Numbered from the stretch's first letter, positions 27,995 through 36,943 are shown. The stretch: 64,000 nucleotides of DNA from Rhizobium sp. BK418 (GCF_004341105.1 NZ_SLZK01000003.1:558001-622000); one strand, 5' to 3'. Program-made: numbers and translations. The notes: generated by a model from the letters alone, not told the origin.

Positions 27995-29098
27995 TTACTT
28001 GACGTTGGCGCCAACGACGCTGTCCCACTGCTTGGTGATGACGGCAGCGCCAGCGTTCTGTTCTTCAACAGACGGGAATACAGCCTTTGCATAGCCTTCG
28101 GCCGGCGGCAGCTTGTCGAGCAGCTCCTTCGGAACCTTGCCCTTCTGGGCGAGGTCGTTGAAGCGAATCGGGTGGCAGTAGCCCTTCAACCAGGCGATCT
28201 GACCTTCGTCCGAGTACAGGTACTCCATCCAGAGCTTGGCAGCGTTCGGATGCGGAGCGAAAGCGGAGATTGCCTGGACGTAAACGCCGGCGACAACGCC
28301 CGTCTGCGGAACGACGACTTCAACCGGCGGGTTGCCGTTGAGGCTGTCGCGCCATGCGAGGCCGTTGTAGTCCCAGCCGATGACGATCGGGGTGGAGCCC
28401 TGAGCAAGCGAAGCGGACTTGCCGATAACCGGAACGAGGTTGCCGGCCTTGTTGAGGTCGCCAAAGAACTTCAGACCAGCTTCACCAGCCTTGGCGGCCT
28501 CCTTTTCGCCAGCTGCGAGGCCAGCGGCATAAACAGCCTGATAAGCCTGGTTGGAAACGCGCGGGTCGCCAGCGAGCGAAACGGTGTTTGCGTATTCCGG
28601 CTTCTTCAGGTCGGCCCAGTCCTTCGGGACGTTCTTGACGATGTCCGTGTTCACGACAAAAGTCAGAGCGCCGTAGTAATCGCCGTACCAGTAGCCTTCA
28701 GCGTCCTTTGCAGAGTCCGGAATGGAATCCCAGGTGGAAACCTTATAGGGCTGGAGCAAGCCATCCTTCTTGGCGGACGGGCCGAAGGAAAGGCCAACGT
28801 CGACGACGTCAGGAGCCTGCGGGCCGGTGTTGCCCTTGTTTGCCTTAATGGCTTCGATTTCGTCGCCCGAACCGGCATCCGGGTTCAGTTCGTTGACTTC
28901 GATACCGTACTTTGCCTTGAAAGCGGAGATCAGGTCGCCGTAACCGCACCAGCTGTGCGGCAGAGCGATTGTCGTCAGCGTGCCTTCCTTCTTGGCGGCT
29001 GCGATAAGATCGGCGCTCGGCTCAGCGGCTGCGATCGCAGTCGAAGCAACGATCATCGCAGTAGAAAGCGAGAGCAGTCGAGAAATGTTAGAGATCAC
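27995..29098 (-). CDS. ABC transporter substrate-binding protein (polyamine/phosphonate/iron type)
   Basis: A 367-residue periplasmic protein. The signal peptide MISNISRLLSLSTAMIVAST ends near AIAAAEPS (about residue 25). The mature part starts ADLIAAAKKEGTLTTIALPHSW, typical of PotD/AfuA/PhnS-like proteins, and contains GDYYGALTFVVNTDIVKNVP and IVIGWDYNGLAW. The start is GTG 29098, 5 nt after AAGGAG-AACA. A PHO-box-like site 63 nt upstream suggests induction by phosphate starvation, which would favour a phosphorus-containing substrate such as an aminoalkyl-phosphonate or phospho-amino-alcohol over a polyamine. The identity is not settled. Confidence 0.85.
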   Translation of the reverse strand: MISNISRLLSLSTAMIVASTAIAAAEPSADLIAAAKKEGTLTTIALPHSWCGYGDLISAFKAKYGIEVNELNPDAGSGDEIEAIKANKGNTGPQAPDVVDVGLSFGPSAKKDGLLQPYKVSTWDSIPDSAKDAEGYWYGDYYGALTFVVNTDIVKNVPKDWADLKKPEYANTVSLAGDPRVSNQAYQAVYAAGLAAGEKEAAKAGEAGLKFFGDLNKAGNLVPVIGKSASLAQGSTPIVIGWDYNGLAWRDSLNGNPPVEVVVPQTGVVAGVYVQAISAFAPHPNAAKLWMEYLYSDEGQIAWLKGYCHPIRFNDLAQKGKVPKELLDKLPPAEGYAKAVFPSVEEQNAGAAVITKQWDSVVGANVK

Positions 29099-29160
29099 TG
29101 TTGTTCTCCTTCGGGTTTTCAGTGTCCGATGTGCTGTTACTGGCGTTAGATGAAGCTTGT

Positions 29161-29178
29161 ATGACAGTTGGATGACGC
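29161..29178 (-). promoter_or_regulatory. PHO-box-like PhoB site
   Basis: Minus strand GCGTCAT-CCAA-CTGTCAT: two 7-bp repeats separated by 4 nt, matching the PhoB consensus CTGTCAT-N4-CTGTCAT at 5/7 and 7/7. It sits 63 nt before the GTG start of the binding-protein gene, in the 190-nt gap after the RpiR gene. Confidence 0.6.
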
Positions 29179-29288
29179 TAATTTTGCCATGAATAGCGGG
29201 CGTTAGCTGCAGATGTTTCGTTTGCGACAGGCTATTCTGTTTCCGCGTGATCCGTCGTTGTTTTTGCCCTTATTTTTACTGGTCCCTC

Positions 29289-30161
29289 CTAGCCGGGTTT
29301 GCGGAAAAGCCGCGTCTGTTCGAACAGCCCTTCCAGCGTTTTCATGCGCTCCTTCGTCTCGTCCCAGGTCGAGTTCTGCACGGCTTCGATCAGTGCTTCG
29401 ACGATGAAGAGCGTGACGACGGAGGAGTCCCATGCTGACGGCGCCTCGATCTGCACGCGAAAGGCGTGACGGGCGAGCTTGGCGGCGGGCGAGCCCCATT
29501 GGTCGGTGAAGACGATGATTTCGGCTCCGCGCTTGCGGGCTGCAGTGGCAAGGCTCGCCATTTCCTGCTCGTATCGGCGGATATCGAAGATGATCAGCAG
29601 GTCGCCCGGATTCATATTGAGAACATATTGCGGCCAACTCGACGAATTGGACGAGAGTAACGCGGTGTTCGGACGAATGACCTGCATATGGGTAAAGAAG
29701 TATTCAGCGAGCGCGCCGGTGATGCGCCCACCGACGAAATAAAGCGTGCGCTTGCGGTCGGAGAGCAGGGCCGCGACATTATCGAAGGTAGCGGTATCGA
29801 GATCTGTCAGCGTCTGGCGCAGATTGCCCATGATGGCATCGGCGAAGCGGTTCAATATATGCGTGCCCGGCGCATTCTGGGCCCAGCGGTCATGTTTGGC
29901 GATCGGGTTGGAGATCGTCGCCTCGACTTCCTGATGCAGATGCTGCTGGAAATCCGGATAGCCCTTGTAGCCGAGCTTCTGGACCATGCGCACGACTGTC
30001 GGCGTGGAGACGCCGGCATTCTCGGCGATGGTGGTGATGCTGCCGAGACCGGAGACGGGATAGTTATCGAGCAGGCTTTCGGCCAACTGCCTTTCGGCGC
30101 GCGTGAGCACGCCTAAATGCGAATGAATGACATCCGAAACGGTCTTAGCCGCGACACTCAC
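29289..30161 (-). CDS. RpiR/MurR-family transcriptional regulator
   Basis: A 290-residue regulator. The N-terminal HTH domain (residues about 10-85) contains LTRAERQLAESLL and NAGVSTPTVVRMVQKLGYKGYPDFQ. The C-terminal SIS domain (about 120-260) contains LYFVGGRITGALAEYFFTHM and GDLLIIFDIRRYE, which binds phosphorylated sugars or related ligands. GTG 30161 is chosen because GGGGAGC lies just upstream; the open frame to 30236 has no such signal. It is divergent from the amidohydrolase/permease/ligase genes and also lies upstream of the ABC operon on its own strand, so it may control both. Confidence 0.85.
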   Translation of the reverse strand: MSVAAKTVSDVIHSHLGVLTRAERQLAESLLDNYPVSGLGSITTIAENAGVSTPTVVRMVQKLGYKGYPDFQQHLHQEVEATISNPIAKHDRWAQNAPGTHILNRFADAIMGNLRQTLTDLDTATFDNVAALLSDRKRTLYFVGGRITGALAEYFFTHMQVIRPNTALLSSNSSSWPQYVLNMNPGDLLIIFDIRRYEQEMASLATAARKRGAEIIVFTDQWGSPAAKLARHAFRVQIEAPSAWDSSVVTLFIVEALIEAVQNSTWDETKERMKTLEGLFEQTRLFRKPG

Positions 30162-30217
30162 TTGATTTTGCTCCCCGGGATGGTCTGGCGCCACTTTCCC
30201 ATCGAAAGTTAACAACG

Positions 30218-30245
30218 CTGTCACAATCCATGTCAATGACTGTCA
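30218..30245. promoter_or_regulatory. triplet of TGTCA repeats in the RpiR/amidohydrolase divergent promoter
   Basis: CTGTCAC (30218-30224), TGTCA (30231-30235) and TGTCA (30241-30245) recur at 12 and 10 nt, on one face of the helix. The last two form overlapping palindromes, GTCA-A-TGAC-T-GTCA. It could be the RpiR operator or a degenerate PhoB site. Confidence 0.4.
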
Positions 30246-30323
30246 TGAAAAGAAATTTTCAGAGCGAGCTTGACACTGCGATGAAGCTGAAGAATTCTTT
30301 TCTTATAAAGGATTTATTAAGCG

Positions 30324-31109
30324 ATGGGGGAAGCGCCTTTGGTGCTGGCTCAGGCCCAAATTCTCAGCGAGGCAGACGGCGATTGCGTCGCAATCGATCG
30401 CGTCGACGGCAAGAGCCCCGTGCTCCTTATCTGCGAGCACGCATCCCGCACGCTTCCCCGACATTTCGGTAATCTCGGCCTTTCCGAAGAAGCGCTTTCG
30501 AGCCATATTGCCTGGGATCCTGGCGCACTGGCCGTTGCCCGCAATATCTCGGCGGCTCTGGATGCGACGCTCATCTACCAGCGGTTCTCGCGGCTGATAT
30601 ATGACTGCAACCGGCCGCCAAACTCGCCGGGCGCAATGCCTGAGGTCAGCGAGATCTACTCGATTCCCGGCAACAAGGATTTGACGGAAGGCGAGCGCAA
30701 TGCCCGCACGGAAGCGCTCTACCTGCCGTTCCATGATGAGGTGCGCCGCCTGATCCGCGAGCGGCAGGCGAGGGGGCAGGATAGCGTCATCGTGACGATC
30801 CACAGTTTCACGCCGGTCTATAATGGCTGGCAGCGGACCGTGGAGCTCGGCATCCTCCATGATGAGGACAGCCGTCTTGCCGACCGCATGCTGGGTTTTG
30901 CTGCCAACGCGCCGCTCTACCGTACCGAACGCAACGAACCCTATGGTCCTGCCGACGGCGTGACGCACACGCTGATCCTGCATGGCATTTCCAACGGGCT
31001 TCGCAATGTTATGATCGAGGTCCGCAACGACCTCATCGCAGACGATACCGGCCAAGGGGTCGTGGCCGACTATCTCACAAGGCTTCTCCAGCAAAGTCTG
31101 GATGGCTGA
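30324..31109 (+). CDS. N-formylglutamate amidohydrolase family protein
   Basis: A 261-residue protein of the FGase (HutG-like) zinc hydrolase family. Features are VLLICEHASRTLPRHFGNLGL (about residues 33-53; Glu/His metal ligands), HIAWDPGALAVARNIS, RLIYDCNRPPNSPGAMPEVSEIY, and VIVTIHSFTPVYNG (a likely metal-ligand His). The known members remove formate from N-formylglutamate in histidine breakdown, but no other hut genes are present. Leading a set with a glutamine-synthetase-like ligase, it may instead cleave a gamma-glutamyl amide late in the pathway. That is inference. The ribosome-binding site before ATG 30324 is weak. Confidence 0.78.
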   Translation: MGEAPLVLAQAQILSEADGDCVAIDRVDGKSPVLLICEHASRTLPRHFGNLGLSEEALSSHIAWDPGALAVARNISAALDATLIYQRFSRLIYDCNRPPNSPGAMPEVSEIYSIPGNKDLTEGERNARTEALYLPFHDEVRRLIRERQARGQDSVIVTIHSFTPVYNGWQRTVELGILHDEDSRLADRMLGFAANAPLYRTERNEPYGPADGVTHTLILHGISNGLRNVMIEVRNDLIADDTGQGVVADYLTRLLQQSLDG

Positions 31110-31226
31110 ATAAAAAGACCCCGGGGAGCAGTTTAACTGCGAACAGTCCGCAAGGCGAAAAGCCGCGGGCACTATTGGCACAGGATCGACCGCAATCCCG
31201 CGGGCGATTGTCAACAGGGGGAAGTC

Positions 31227-32774
31227 ATGTCGGACTATTCCGAAAGTGATAAGAAGCAGGATATGAGTATCCTGCATTCCATGGGCTATGCCCAGGAACT
31301 TGAACGGCGAATGAGCTCGTTCTCGAACTTTGCCGTTTCCTTCTCAATCATCTGCATCCTGTCGGGTGGGATCAACTCGCTCGCGCAAGCAACCGCAGGT
31401 GCAGGCGGTGCCGCGATCGGCATCGGCTGGCCGCTAGGTTGCTTCGTCTCGCTCGTCTTCGCGGTCGCGATGGCGCAGATCAGCTCCGCATATCCGACGG
31501 CCGGCGGCCTCTACCATTGGGGCTCGATCCTCGGCAACCGCTTCACCGGCTGGCTGACTGCCTGGTTCAACCTGCTCGGTCTCGTCACCGTTCTCGGCGC
31601 CATCAATGTCGGCACCTATTACTTCTTCATGGGTGCCTTCGGGACGAGCTATCTCGGCCTGACGGACACGACGACGGTGCGTATCATCTTCCTGGTGATC
31701 ATCACCGGCGCGCAGGCGCTCGTGAACCACATGGGCATCGGCCTGACTGCCAAGCTCACGGACTTTTCGGGCTATCTGATCTTCGCAACCTCGATCGCGC
31801 TCGCGGCCGTATGTCTGCTGTCAGCTCCGTCCTATGAGTTCGGACGGCTCTTCACCTTCGCCAATTATTCCGGCGAAGCCGGCGGCAACGTCTGGCCGTC
31901 GACATCGGGCATTTGGGTATTTCTGCTCGGTCTGCTGCTGCCGATCTACACGATAACGGGCTATGACGCTTCCGCCCATACATCGGAAGAAACGGTCAAG
32001 GCAGCGCATTCCGTACCGCGCGGCATGGTCTCCTCCGTGCTCTGGTCGGCGCTCTTCGGCTACATTATGCTGTGCGCTTTCGTGCTCATGCTGCCGAACA
32101 TGGACGATGCGGCAAAGCAGGGCTGGAACGTATTCTTCTGGGCGATGGATACGCAGGTCAATTCGGTCGTGAAGGATATCCTTTACCTCGCGATCCTCGT
32201 CAGCCAGTGGTTATGCGGGCTTGCGACCGTCACCTCGGTCTCGCGCATGATCTTTGCCTTCTCGCGCGATGGTGGCCTGCCGGCTTCCAAGGCGCTGTCG
32301 AAGGTCAGCCCTAAGCATCGCACGCCGGTTGCGGCTATCTGGACGGGTTCGATCCTTTCGGTGCTCTTCGTCTGGGGTTCTTCGCTCGTTTCTATCGGCG
32401 AGACGCCGGTTTACACGATCGTCGTATCGTGCACGGTCATCTTCCTGTTCTTCTCCTTCGCGATCCCGATCACGCTCGGCCTCTTAGCCTGGGGGACATC
32501 GAAGTGGGACAAGATGGGTCCGTGGAATCTTGGCGAGGGCACGTTCAAGCTCTTCGCGGTTCTCTCGATCCTTGCAATGATCCTGATCTTCGTCCTCGGT
32601 ATCCAGCCGCCGAACGACTGGGCGCTTTACATCACCGTCGGTTTCCTGGTGCTGACGGGCATCGTCTGGTTCGGCTTCGAAAGCCGCCGCTTCAAGGGGC
32701 CGCCGATTGGCGACGAAGTGGCAAGGCGCCAGGCCGAAATCGCAGCGGCTGAAAGGGCTGTCGGCGAACGCTGA
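31227..32774 (+). CDS. APC-superfamily amino acid/amine permease
   Basis: A 515-residue inner-membrane transporter with about 12 hydrophobic segments. The N-terminal region (SMGYAQELERRMSSFSNFAVSFSIICILSGG) is typical of the amino acid/choline/GABA branch of APC transporters, as are GLYHWGSILGNRFTGWLTAW and GYDASAHTSEET. GGGGGAAG precedes the ATG. It lies between the amidohydrolase and the ligase, so it probably imports the amine that the ligase glutamylates. Ethanolamine-type or other amino-alcohol substrates fit the downstream dehydrogenases, but no specificity residue can be read. Confidence 0.85.
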   Translation: MSDYSESDKKQDMSILHSMGYAQELERRMSSFSNFAVSFSIICILSGGINSLAQATAGAGGAAIGIGWPLGCFVSLVFAVAMAQISSAYPTAGGLYHWGSILGNRFTGWLTAWFNLLGLVTVLGAINVGTYYFFMGAFGTSYLGLTDTTTVRIIFLVIITGAQALVNHMGIGLTAKLTDFSGYLIFATSIALAAVCLLSAPSYEFGRLFTFANYSGEAGGNVWPSTSGIWVFLLGLLLPIYTITGYDASAHTSEETVKAAHSVPRGMVSSVLWSALFGYIMLCAFVLMLPNMDDAAKQGWNVFFWAMDTQVNSVVKDILYLAILVSQWLCGLATVTSVSRMIFAFSRDGGLPASKALSKVSPKHRTPVAAIWTGSILSVLFVWGSSLVSIGETPVYTIVVSCTVIFLFFSFAIPITLGLLAWGTSKWDKMGPWNLGEGTFKLFAVLSILAMILIFVLGIQPPNDWALYITVGFLVLTGIVWFGFESRRFKGPPIGDEVARRQAEIAAAERAVGER

Positions 32775-32799
32775 ACATCGAGGCTTCCCTCTCAATGGC

Positions 32800-32820
32800 G
32801 GGGCCGCACCATGCGGCCCC
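32800..32820 (+). other. intercistronic GC-rich hairpin
   Basis: GGGGCCGC (32800-32807) and GCGGCCCC (32813-32820) form a perfect 8-bp stem with a 5-nt loop, 25 nt after the permease stop. No T-run follows. Probable mRNA processing or stability element within the operon. Confidence 0.5.
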
Positions 32821-32918
32821 CTCACGGTTCAATGAAAGGGTATGGTCGGGTCGGTCCCGGTGGTCGCATGTCGTTTCGTTGTCCCGATTTCCCGGTTTCA
32901 CTTTCAGGCGGATAAATC

Positions 32919-34283
32919 ATGAGCAGCTACACTCTCGACGATCTCAGACAGGACGTTGCCGACGGGCGCATCGATACGGTGCTAGCCTGCCAGGTGGACA
33001 TGCAGGGGCGCCTGATGGGCAAACGTTTCCAGGCTGAATATTTCCTCGAAAGCGCCTGGAAGGAGACGCACAGCTGCAACTATCTGCAGGCGACGGACAT
33101 GGAGATGGAAACCGTCTCCGGCTACAAGGCGACGAGTTGGGAGAAGGGGTACGGCGACTATACGATGAAGCCGGATCTTTCGACGCTCCGGCTCATTCCT
33201 TGGCTCGAAGGCACCGCGCTCGTGCTCTGCGACGTGCTCGATCATCATACGCATGAGGAAGTGGCCCATTCGCCGCGCGCGATCCTGAAAAAGCAGGTGA
33301 AGCGGCTGGAGGCGATGGGCATGAAAGCCTACATGGCTTCGGAGCTCGAATTCTTCCTCTTCGACCAGAGCTATGATGCCGCGCAGGCTTCCGGCTATCG
33401 CAATCTCAAGCTCGCGAGCGCCTATAATGAAGATTACCACATCTTCCAGACGACCAAGGAAGAAGAGGTGATGCGGGCAATTCGCAAGGGTCTGCAGGGT
33501 GCGGGCATTCCGGTCGAAAACTCCAAGGGCGAGGCATCCGCTGGTCAGGAAGAAATCAACGTGCGCTACGCCGATGCGTTGACGATGGCGGACCGCCACG
33601 CGATCATCAAGAACGGCTGCAAGGAAATTGCGTGGTCGAAGGGCAAGGCGATCACTTTCCTTGCCAAGTGGCATTACAATGCTGCCGGCAGCTCCTCGCA
33701 TATCCATCAATCGCTCTGGAGCCTGGAAGAAAAGCCGCTCTTCTTCGATCATACCGGCCATTACGGCATGTCTCCGCTGATGCAAAATTATATTGCCGGG
33801 CTGCTCAGCCATGCGAGCGAGATCACCTATTTCCTGGCGCCCTACATCAATTCCTACAAGCGGTTTATGGCCGGCACCTTTGCGCCGACCAAGGCCATCT
33901 GGAGCAAGGACAACCGTACGGCGGGTTATCGCCTCTGCGGTGAGGAGACCAAGGCGATCCGCATCGAATGCCGTGTCGGCGGCTCCGATCTCAATCCGTA
34001 TCTTGCCTTCGCAGCACTGATCGCTGCCGGCATCGACGGCATTGAGAAGAAGCTGGAACTGGAAGCGCCTTATGTGGGCGACGCCTATTTCGGCAAGGAT
34101 ATTCGCGAAATTCCGCGCACGCTGCGCGCTGCAACGAAGGCAATGACGGAATCGGAGATGCTGCGCGCGGCCTTCGGCGACGAGGTGATCGACCACTATA
34201 CACGCGCCGCCGAATGGGAGCAGGAAGAATACGACCGCCGCGTGACGGATTGGGAAGTGGCGCGCGGCTTCGAGAGAGCTTAA
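32919..34283 (+). CDS. glutamine synthetase-like gamma-glutamylamide ligase
   Basis: A 454-residue member of the glutamine synthetase superfamily of the PuuA/GlnA4/IpuC kind, which joins glutamate to an amine using ATP. Visible are ASELEFFLFD (metal Glu), GQEEINVRYADAL, the substrate loop YNAAGSSSHIHQSLW, FAPTKAIWSKDNRTAGYRL (ATP and glutamate contacts) and ECRVGGSDLNPYLAFAAL. The C-terminus has no adenylylation tyrosine motif, so it is not the nitrogen-regulated GlnA. With an aldehyde dehydrogenase and an iron alcohol dehydrogenase downstream and no PuuB oxidase, an amino alcohol is the likely partner of glutamate. Confidence 0.82.
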   Translation: MSSYTLDDLRQDVADGRIDTVLACQVDMQGRLMGKRFQAEYFLESAWKETHSCNYLQATDMEMETVSGYKATSWEKGYGDYTMKPDLSTLRLIPWLEGTALVLCDVLDHHTHEEVAHSPRAILKKQVKRLEAMGMKAYMASELEFFLFDQSYDAAQASGYRNLKLASAYNEDYHIFQTTKEEEVMRAIRKGLQGAGIPVENSKGEASAGQEEINVRYADALTMADRHAIIKNGCKEIAWSKGKAITFLAKWHYNAAGSSSHIHQSLWSLEEKPLFFDHTGHYGMSPLMQNYIAGLLSHASEITYFLAPYINSYKRFMAGTFAPTKAIWSKDNRTAGYRLCGEETKAIRIECRVGGSDLNPYLAFAALIAAGIDGIEKKLELEAPYVGDAYFGKDIREIPRTLRAATKAMTESEMLRAAFGDEVIDHYTRAAEWEQEEYDRRVTDWEVARGFERA

Positions 34284-34380
34284 GAACATATCCGAAGCGG
34301 AAGGCCGGCGACTGGTTCTCCTACGGAGGGCGAGTCGCGGCGTCTTTCCCTGCGGCTCAGAAGAAAACAGGATTCAGATC

Positions 34381-35766
34381 ATGACAATGATCCAATGCAT
34401 TTCGCCGGTTGACGGCTCGGTTTATGCGGAGCGTCCGGCGCTTTCGCTCGAAGCGGCCAAGGAAGCCGTGGCGCGTGCACGCAAGGCGCAGAAACCCTGG
34501 GCCAGGCGCCCGCTCGAAGATCGTGTTCAACTGGTGCTGAAGGGTGTCGCCCGTCTCAATGAGATGTCCGATGTCGTCGTGCCCGAGCTTGCCTGGCAGA
34601 TGGGCCGGCCGATCAAGTATGGCGGCGAATATCGCGGCTTCAACGAGCGCTCCAACTATGTTGCCTCGATCGCCGCGGATGCGCTGGCGCCGCTCGTCGT
34701 CGAGGAGAGCGACAAGTTCGAACGCCGCATCGAGCGCGAAGCGCATGGCGTCGTCTTCGTCGTGGCGCCTTGGAACTATCCCTATATGACGGCGATCAAT
34801 ACGATTGCTCCCGCCTTGATGGCCGGTAACACCGTCGTGCTCAAGCATGCATCGCAGACGCTGCTCGTCGGCGAGCGGCTGGTGCAGGCCTTCGTCGAGG
34901 CGGGTGTGCCCGAGGATGTGTTCCAGAACGTCTTCCTCGATCATGAGACGACCTCGGCGCTGATCGCCGCCGGCAGTTTCAACTTCATCAATTTCACCGG
35001 TTCGGTCGAAGGCGGCCGCTCGATGGAGCGCGCTGCTGCCGGCACCTTCACCGGGCTCGGCCTCGAGCTCGGCGGCAAGGACCCCGGCTATGTGATGGAC
35101 GATGCCGATCTCGATGCTGCCGTCGATACGCTGATGGATGGCGCGACCTATAATTCCGGCCAGTGCTGCTGCGGCATCGAGCGCATCTATGTGCATGAAT
35201 CGCTCTACGACGCCTTCGTCGAAAAGTCGGTGGCCTGGGTTTCGAACTACAAGCTCGGCAATCCGCTTGATCCGGAAACATCGCTCGGGCCGATGGCACA
35301 CAAGCGTTTCGCCAAGGTGGTGCGCGAGCAGGTCGCCGATGCAGTTGCCAAGGGCGCCAAGGCGCTCGTCGATCCGAAGCTTTTTCCGGCCGATGACGGC
35401 GGCGCCTATCTCGCCCCGCAGATCCTCGTCAATGTCGATCATTCCATGGCTTTCATGCGCGAAGAAACCTTCGGCCCGGCCGTCGGTATCATGAAGGTCA
35501 AGAACGACGATGAAGCGCTGGCGCTGATGAACGACAGCCAGTACGGACTCACCGCCTCGCTCTGGACCAAGGATGCGGAGCGGGCAGGGCGGCTCGGCCG
35601 CGAAATCGAAACCGGCACCGTCTTCATGAATCGCGCCGATTATCTCGATCCAGCCCTGTGCTGGACCGGCGTCAAGGAAACCGGCCGCGGCGGCTCGCTG
35701 TCGATCATCGGCTTCCACAATCTGACGCGCCCGAAATCCTACCATCTCAAGAAGGTTACAGCATGA
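34381..35766 (+). CDS. aldehyde dehydrogenase family protein
   Basis: A 461-residue NAD(P)-dependent dehydrogenase. Motifs are VVAPWNYPYMTAINTIAPALMAGN (cofactor site, about residues 127-150), FTGSVEGG, the catalytic Glu in GLELGGKD (about 229), and the catalytic Cys in SGQCCCG (middle Cys, about 263). Later comes REETFGPAVGIM. In the proposed pathway it would oxidise a gamma-glutamyl aldehyde to the acid, as PuuC does in putrescine breakdown. It lies 97 nt after the ligase, with a possible hairpin between, and its TGA overlaps the ATG of the alcohol dehydrogenase. Confidence 0.87.
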   Translation: MTMIQCISPVDGSVYAERPALSLEAAKEAVARARKAQKPWARRPLEDRVQLVLKGVARLNEMSDVVVPELAWQMGRPIKYGGEYRGFNERSNYVASIAADALAPLVVEESDKFERRIEREAHGVVFVVAPWNYPYMTAINTIAPALMAGNTVVLKHASQTLLVGERLVQAFVEAGVPEDVFQNVFLDHETTSALIAAGSFNFINFTGSVEGGRSMERAAAGTFTGLGLELGGKDPGYVMDDADLDAAVDTLMDGATYNSGQCCCGIERIYVHESLYDAFVEKSVAWVSNYKLGNPLDPETSLGPMAHKRFAKVVREQVADAVAKGAKALVDPKLFPADDGGAYLAPQILVNVDHSMAFMREETFGPAVGIMKVKNDDEALALMNDSQYGLTASLWTKDAERAGRLGREIETGTVFMNRADYLDPALCWTGVKETGRGGSLSIIGFHNLTRPKSYHLKKVTA

Positions 35767-36917
35767 GCAGCGCCAACATCACCGCCAACTGGAGCTATCC
35801 GACATCGGTCAAGCTCGGCCGGGGCCGCATCAAGGAACTGGCCGACGCCTGCAAGAGCCTCGGCATGAAAAAGCCGCTGCTCGTCACCGACCGCGGCCTC
35901 GCCGCGATGGCTATCACCAAGAATGCGTTCGACATTCTCGAAGACGCCGGCCTCGGTCGGGCGATCTTTGCCGATGTCGATCCGAACCCGAACGAGAAGA
36001 ACCTCGAAGCGGGCATTAAGGCCTTCCGCGATGGCGGCCATGACGGCGTGGTCGCCTTCGGCGGTGGCTCGGGCCTCGACCTCGGTAAATGCGTTGCCTT
36101 CATGGTCGGTCAGACGCGACCGGTGTGGGATTTCGAGGATATCGGCGACTGGTGGACACGGGCGAGCATTGAAGGCATCGCGCCGATCGTTGCCGTGCCG
36201 ACGACGGCCGGCACGGGCTCGGAAGTCGGTCGCGCCAGCGTCATCACCAATTCCGTGACGCACGTGAAGAAGATCATTTTCCATCCGAAGTTCCTGCCGG
36301 GTGTCGTCATCGCCGATCCGGAGCTGACGGTCGGCATGCCGAAGATCATCACTGCCGGCACCGGCATGGATGCCTTTGCCCATTGCCTGGAAGCCTATTC
36401 CTCGCCCTTCTATCATCCGATGTCGGCCGGCATCGCGCTGGAGGGCATGCGTCTCGTCAAGGAATTCCTGCCCCGCGCTTACCGTGAAGGCACGGACCTG
36501 GAAGCCCGCGCCAACATGATGTCGGCAGCCGCCATGGGCGCTGTCGCCTTCCAGAAGGGCCTCGGCGCCATCCATGCGCTCTCGCACCCGATCGGCGCCG
36601 TCTACAACACGCATCATGGCATGACCAATGCCGTCGTCATGCCGGCTGTCCTGCGCTTCAACCGCTCGGCCATCGAAGAGAAGATCGCCCGTGCGGCTGC
36701 CTATCTCGGAATTTCTGGCGGTTTTGACGGTTTCTACGATTACGTCCTGAAGCTGCGTTCCGAACTCAACGTCCCCGACAATCTGACGGCGATGGGAATC
36801 ACCCCGGATCGGATCGACGAACTGGCGGCGATGGCGATTGAAGACCCGAGCGCCGGCGGTAACCCGGTGGCAATGACGCTCGAAAATACCAAGGCCCTGT
36901 TTAAGGATTGCTTCTGA
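35763..36917 (+). CDS. iron-containing (group III) alcohol dehydrogenase
   Basis: A 384-residue NAD-dependent dehydrogenase of the FucO/AdhB type. It has GGGSGLDLGK for cofactor binding (about residues 100-109), PTTAGTGSEVG, and four metal ligands D203 and H207 (GMDAFAHCLE), H271 (GAIHALSH) and H285 (NTHHG). The start ATG 35763 overlaps the previous stop (ATGA). In the putrescine Puu pathway an amine oxidase generates the aldehyde; here an alcohol dehydrogenase takes that place, which argues for a substrate with a hydroxyl group. It is the last gene before a strong terminator. Confidence 0.88.
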   Translation: MSSANITANWSYPTSVKLGRGRIKELADACKSLGMKKPLLVTDRGLAAMAITKNAFDILEDAGLGRAIFADVDPNPNEKNLEAGIKAFRDGGHDGVVAFGGGSGLDLGKCVAFMVGQTRPVWDFEDIGDWWTRASIEGIAPIVAVPTTAGTGSEVGRASVITNSVTHVKKIIFHPKFLPGVVIADPELTVGMPKIITAGTGMDAFAHCLEAYSSPFYHPMSAGIALEGMRLVKEFLPRAYREGTDLEARANMMSAAAMGAVAFQKGLGAIHALSHPIGAVYNTHHGMTNAVVMPAVLRFNRSAIEEKIARAAAYLGISGGFDGFYDYVLKLRSELNVPDNLTAMGITPDRIDELAAMAIEDPSAGGNPVAMTLENTKALFKDCF

Positions 36918-36943
36918 TCAGATAAAGGCGGACCTATCAATTT

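Noticed and set aside
30324..31109. Calling the amidohydrolase hutG of histidine degradation
   Set aside because: No hutU, hutH or hutI nearby; the context is a glutamine-synthetase-like ligase and dehydrogenases.
34357..35745. 462-codon minus-strand open frame opposite the aldehyde dehydrogenase
   Set aside because: Mirror frame of a confident dehydrogenase with complete catalytic motifs.
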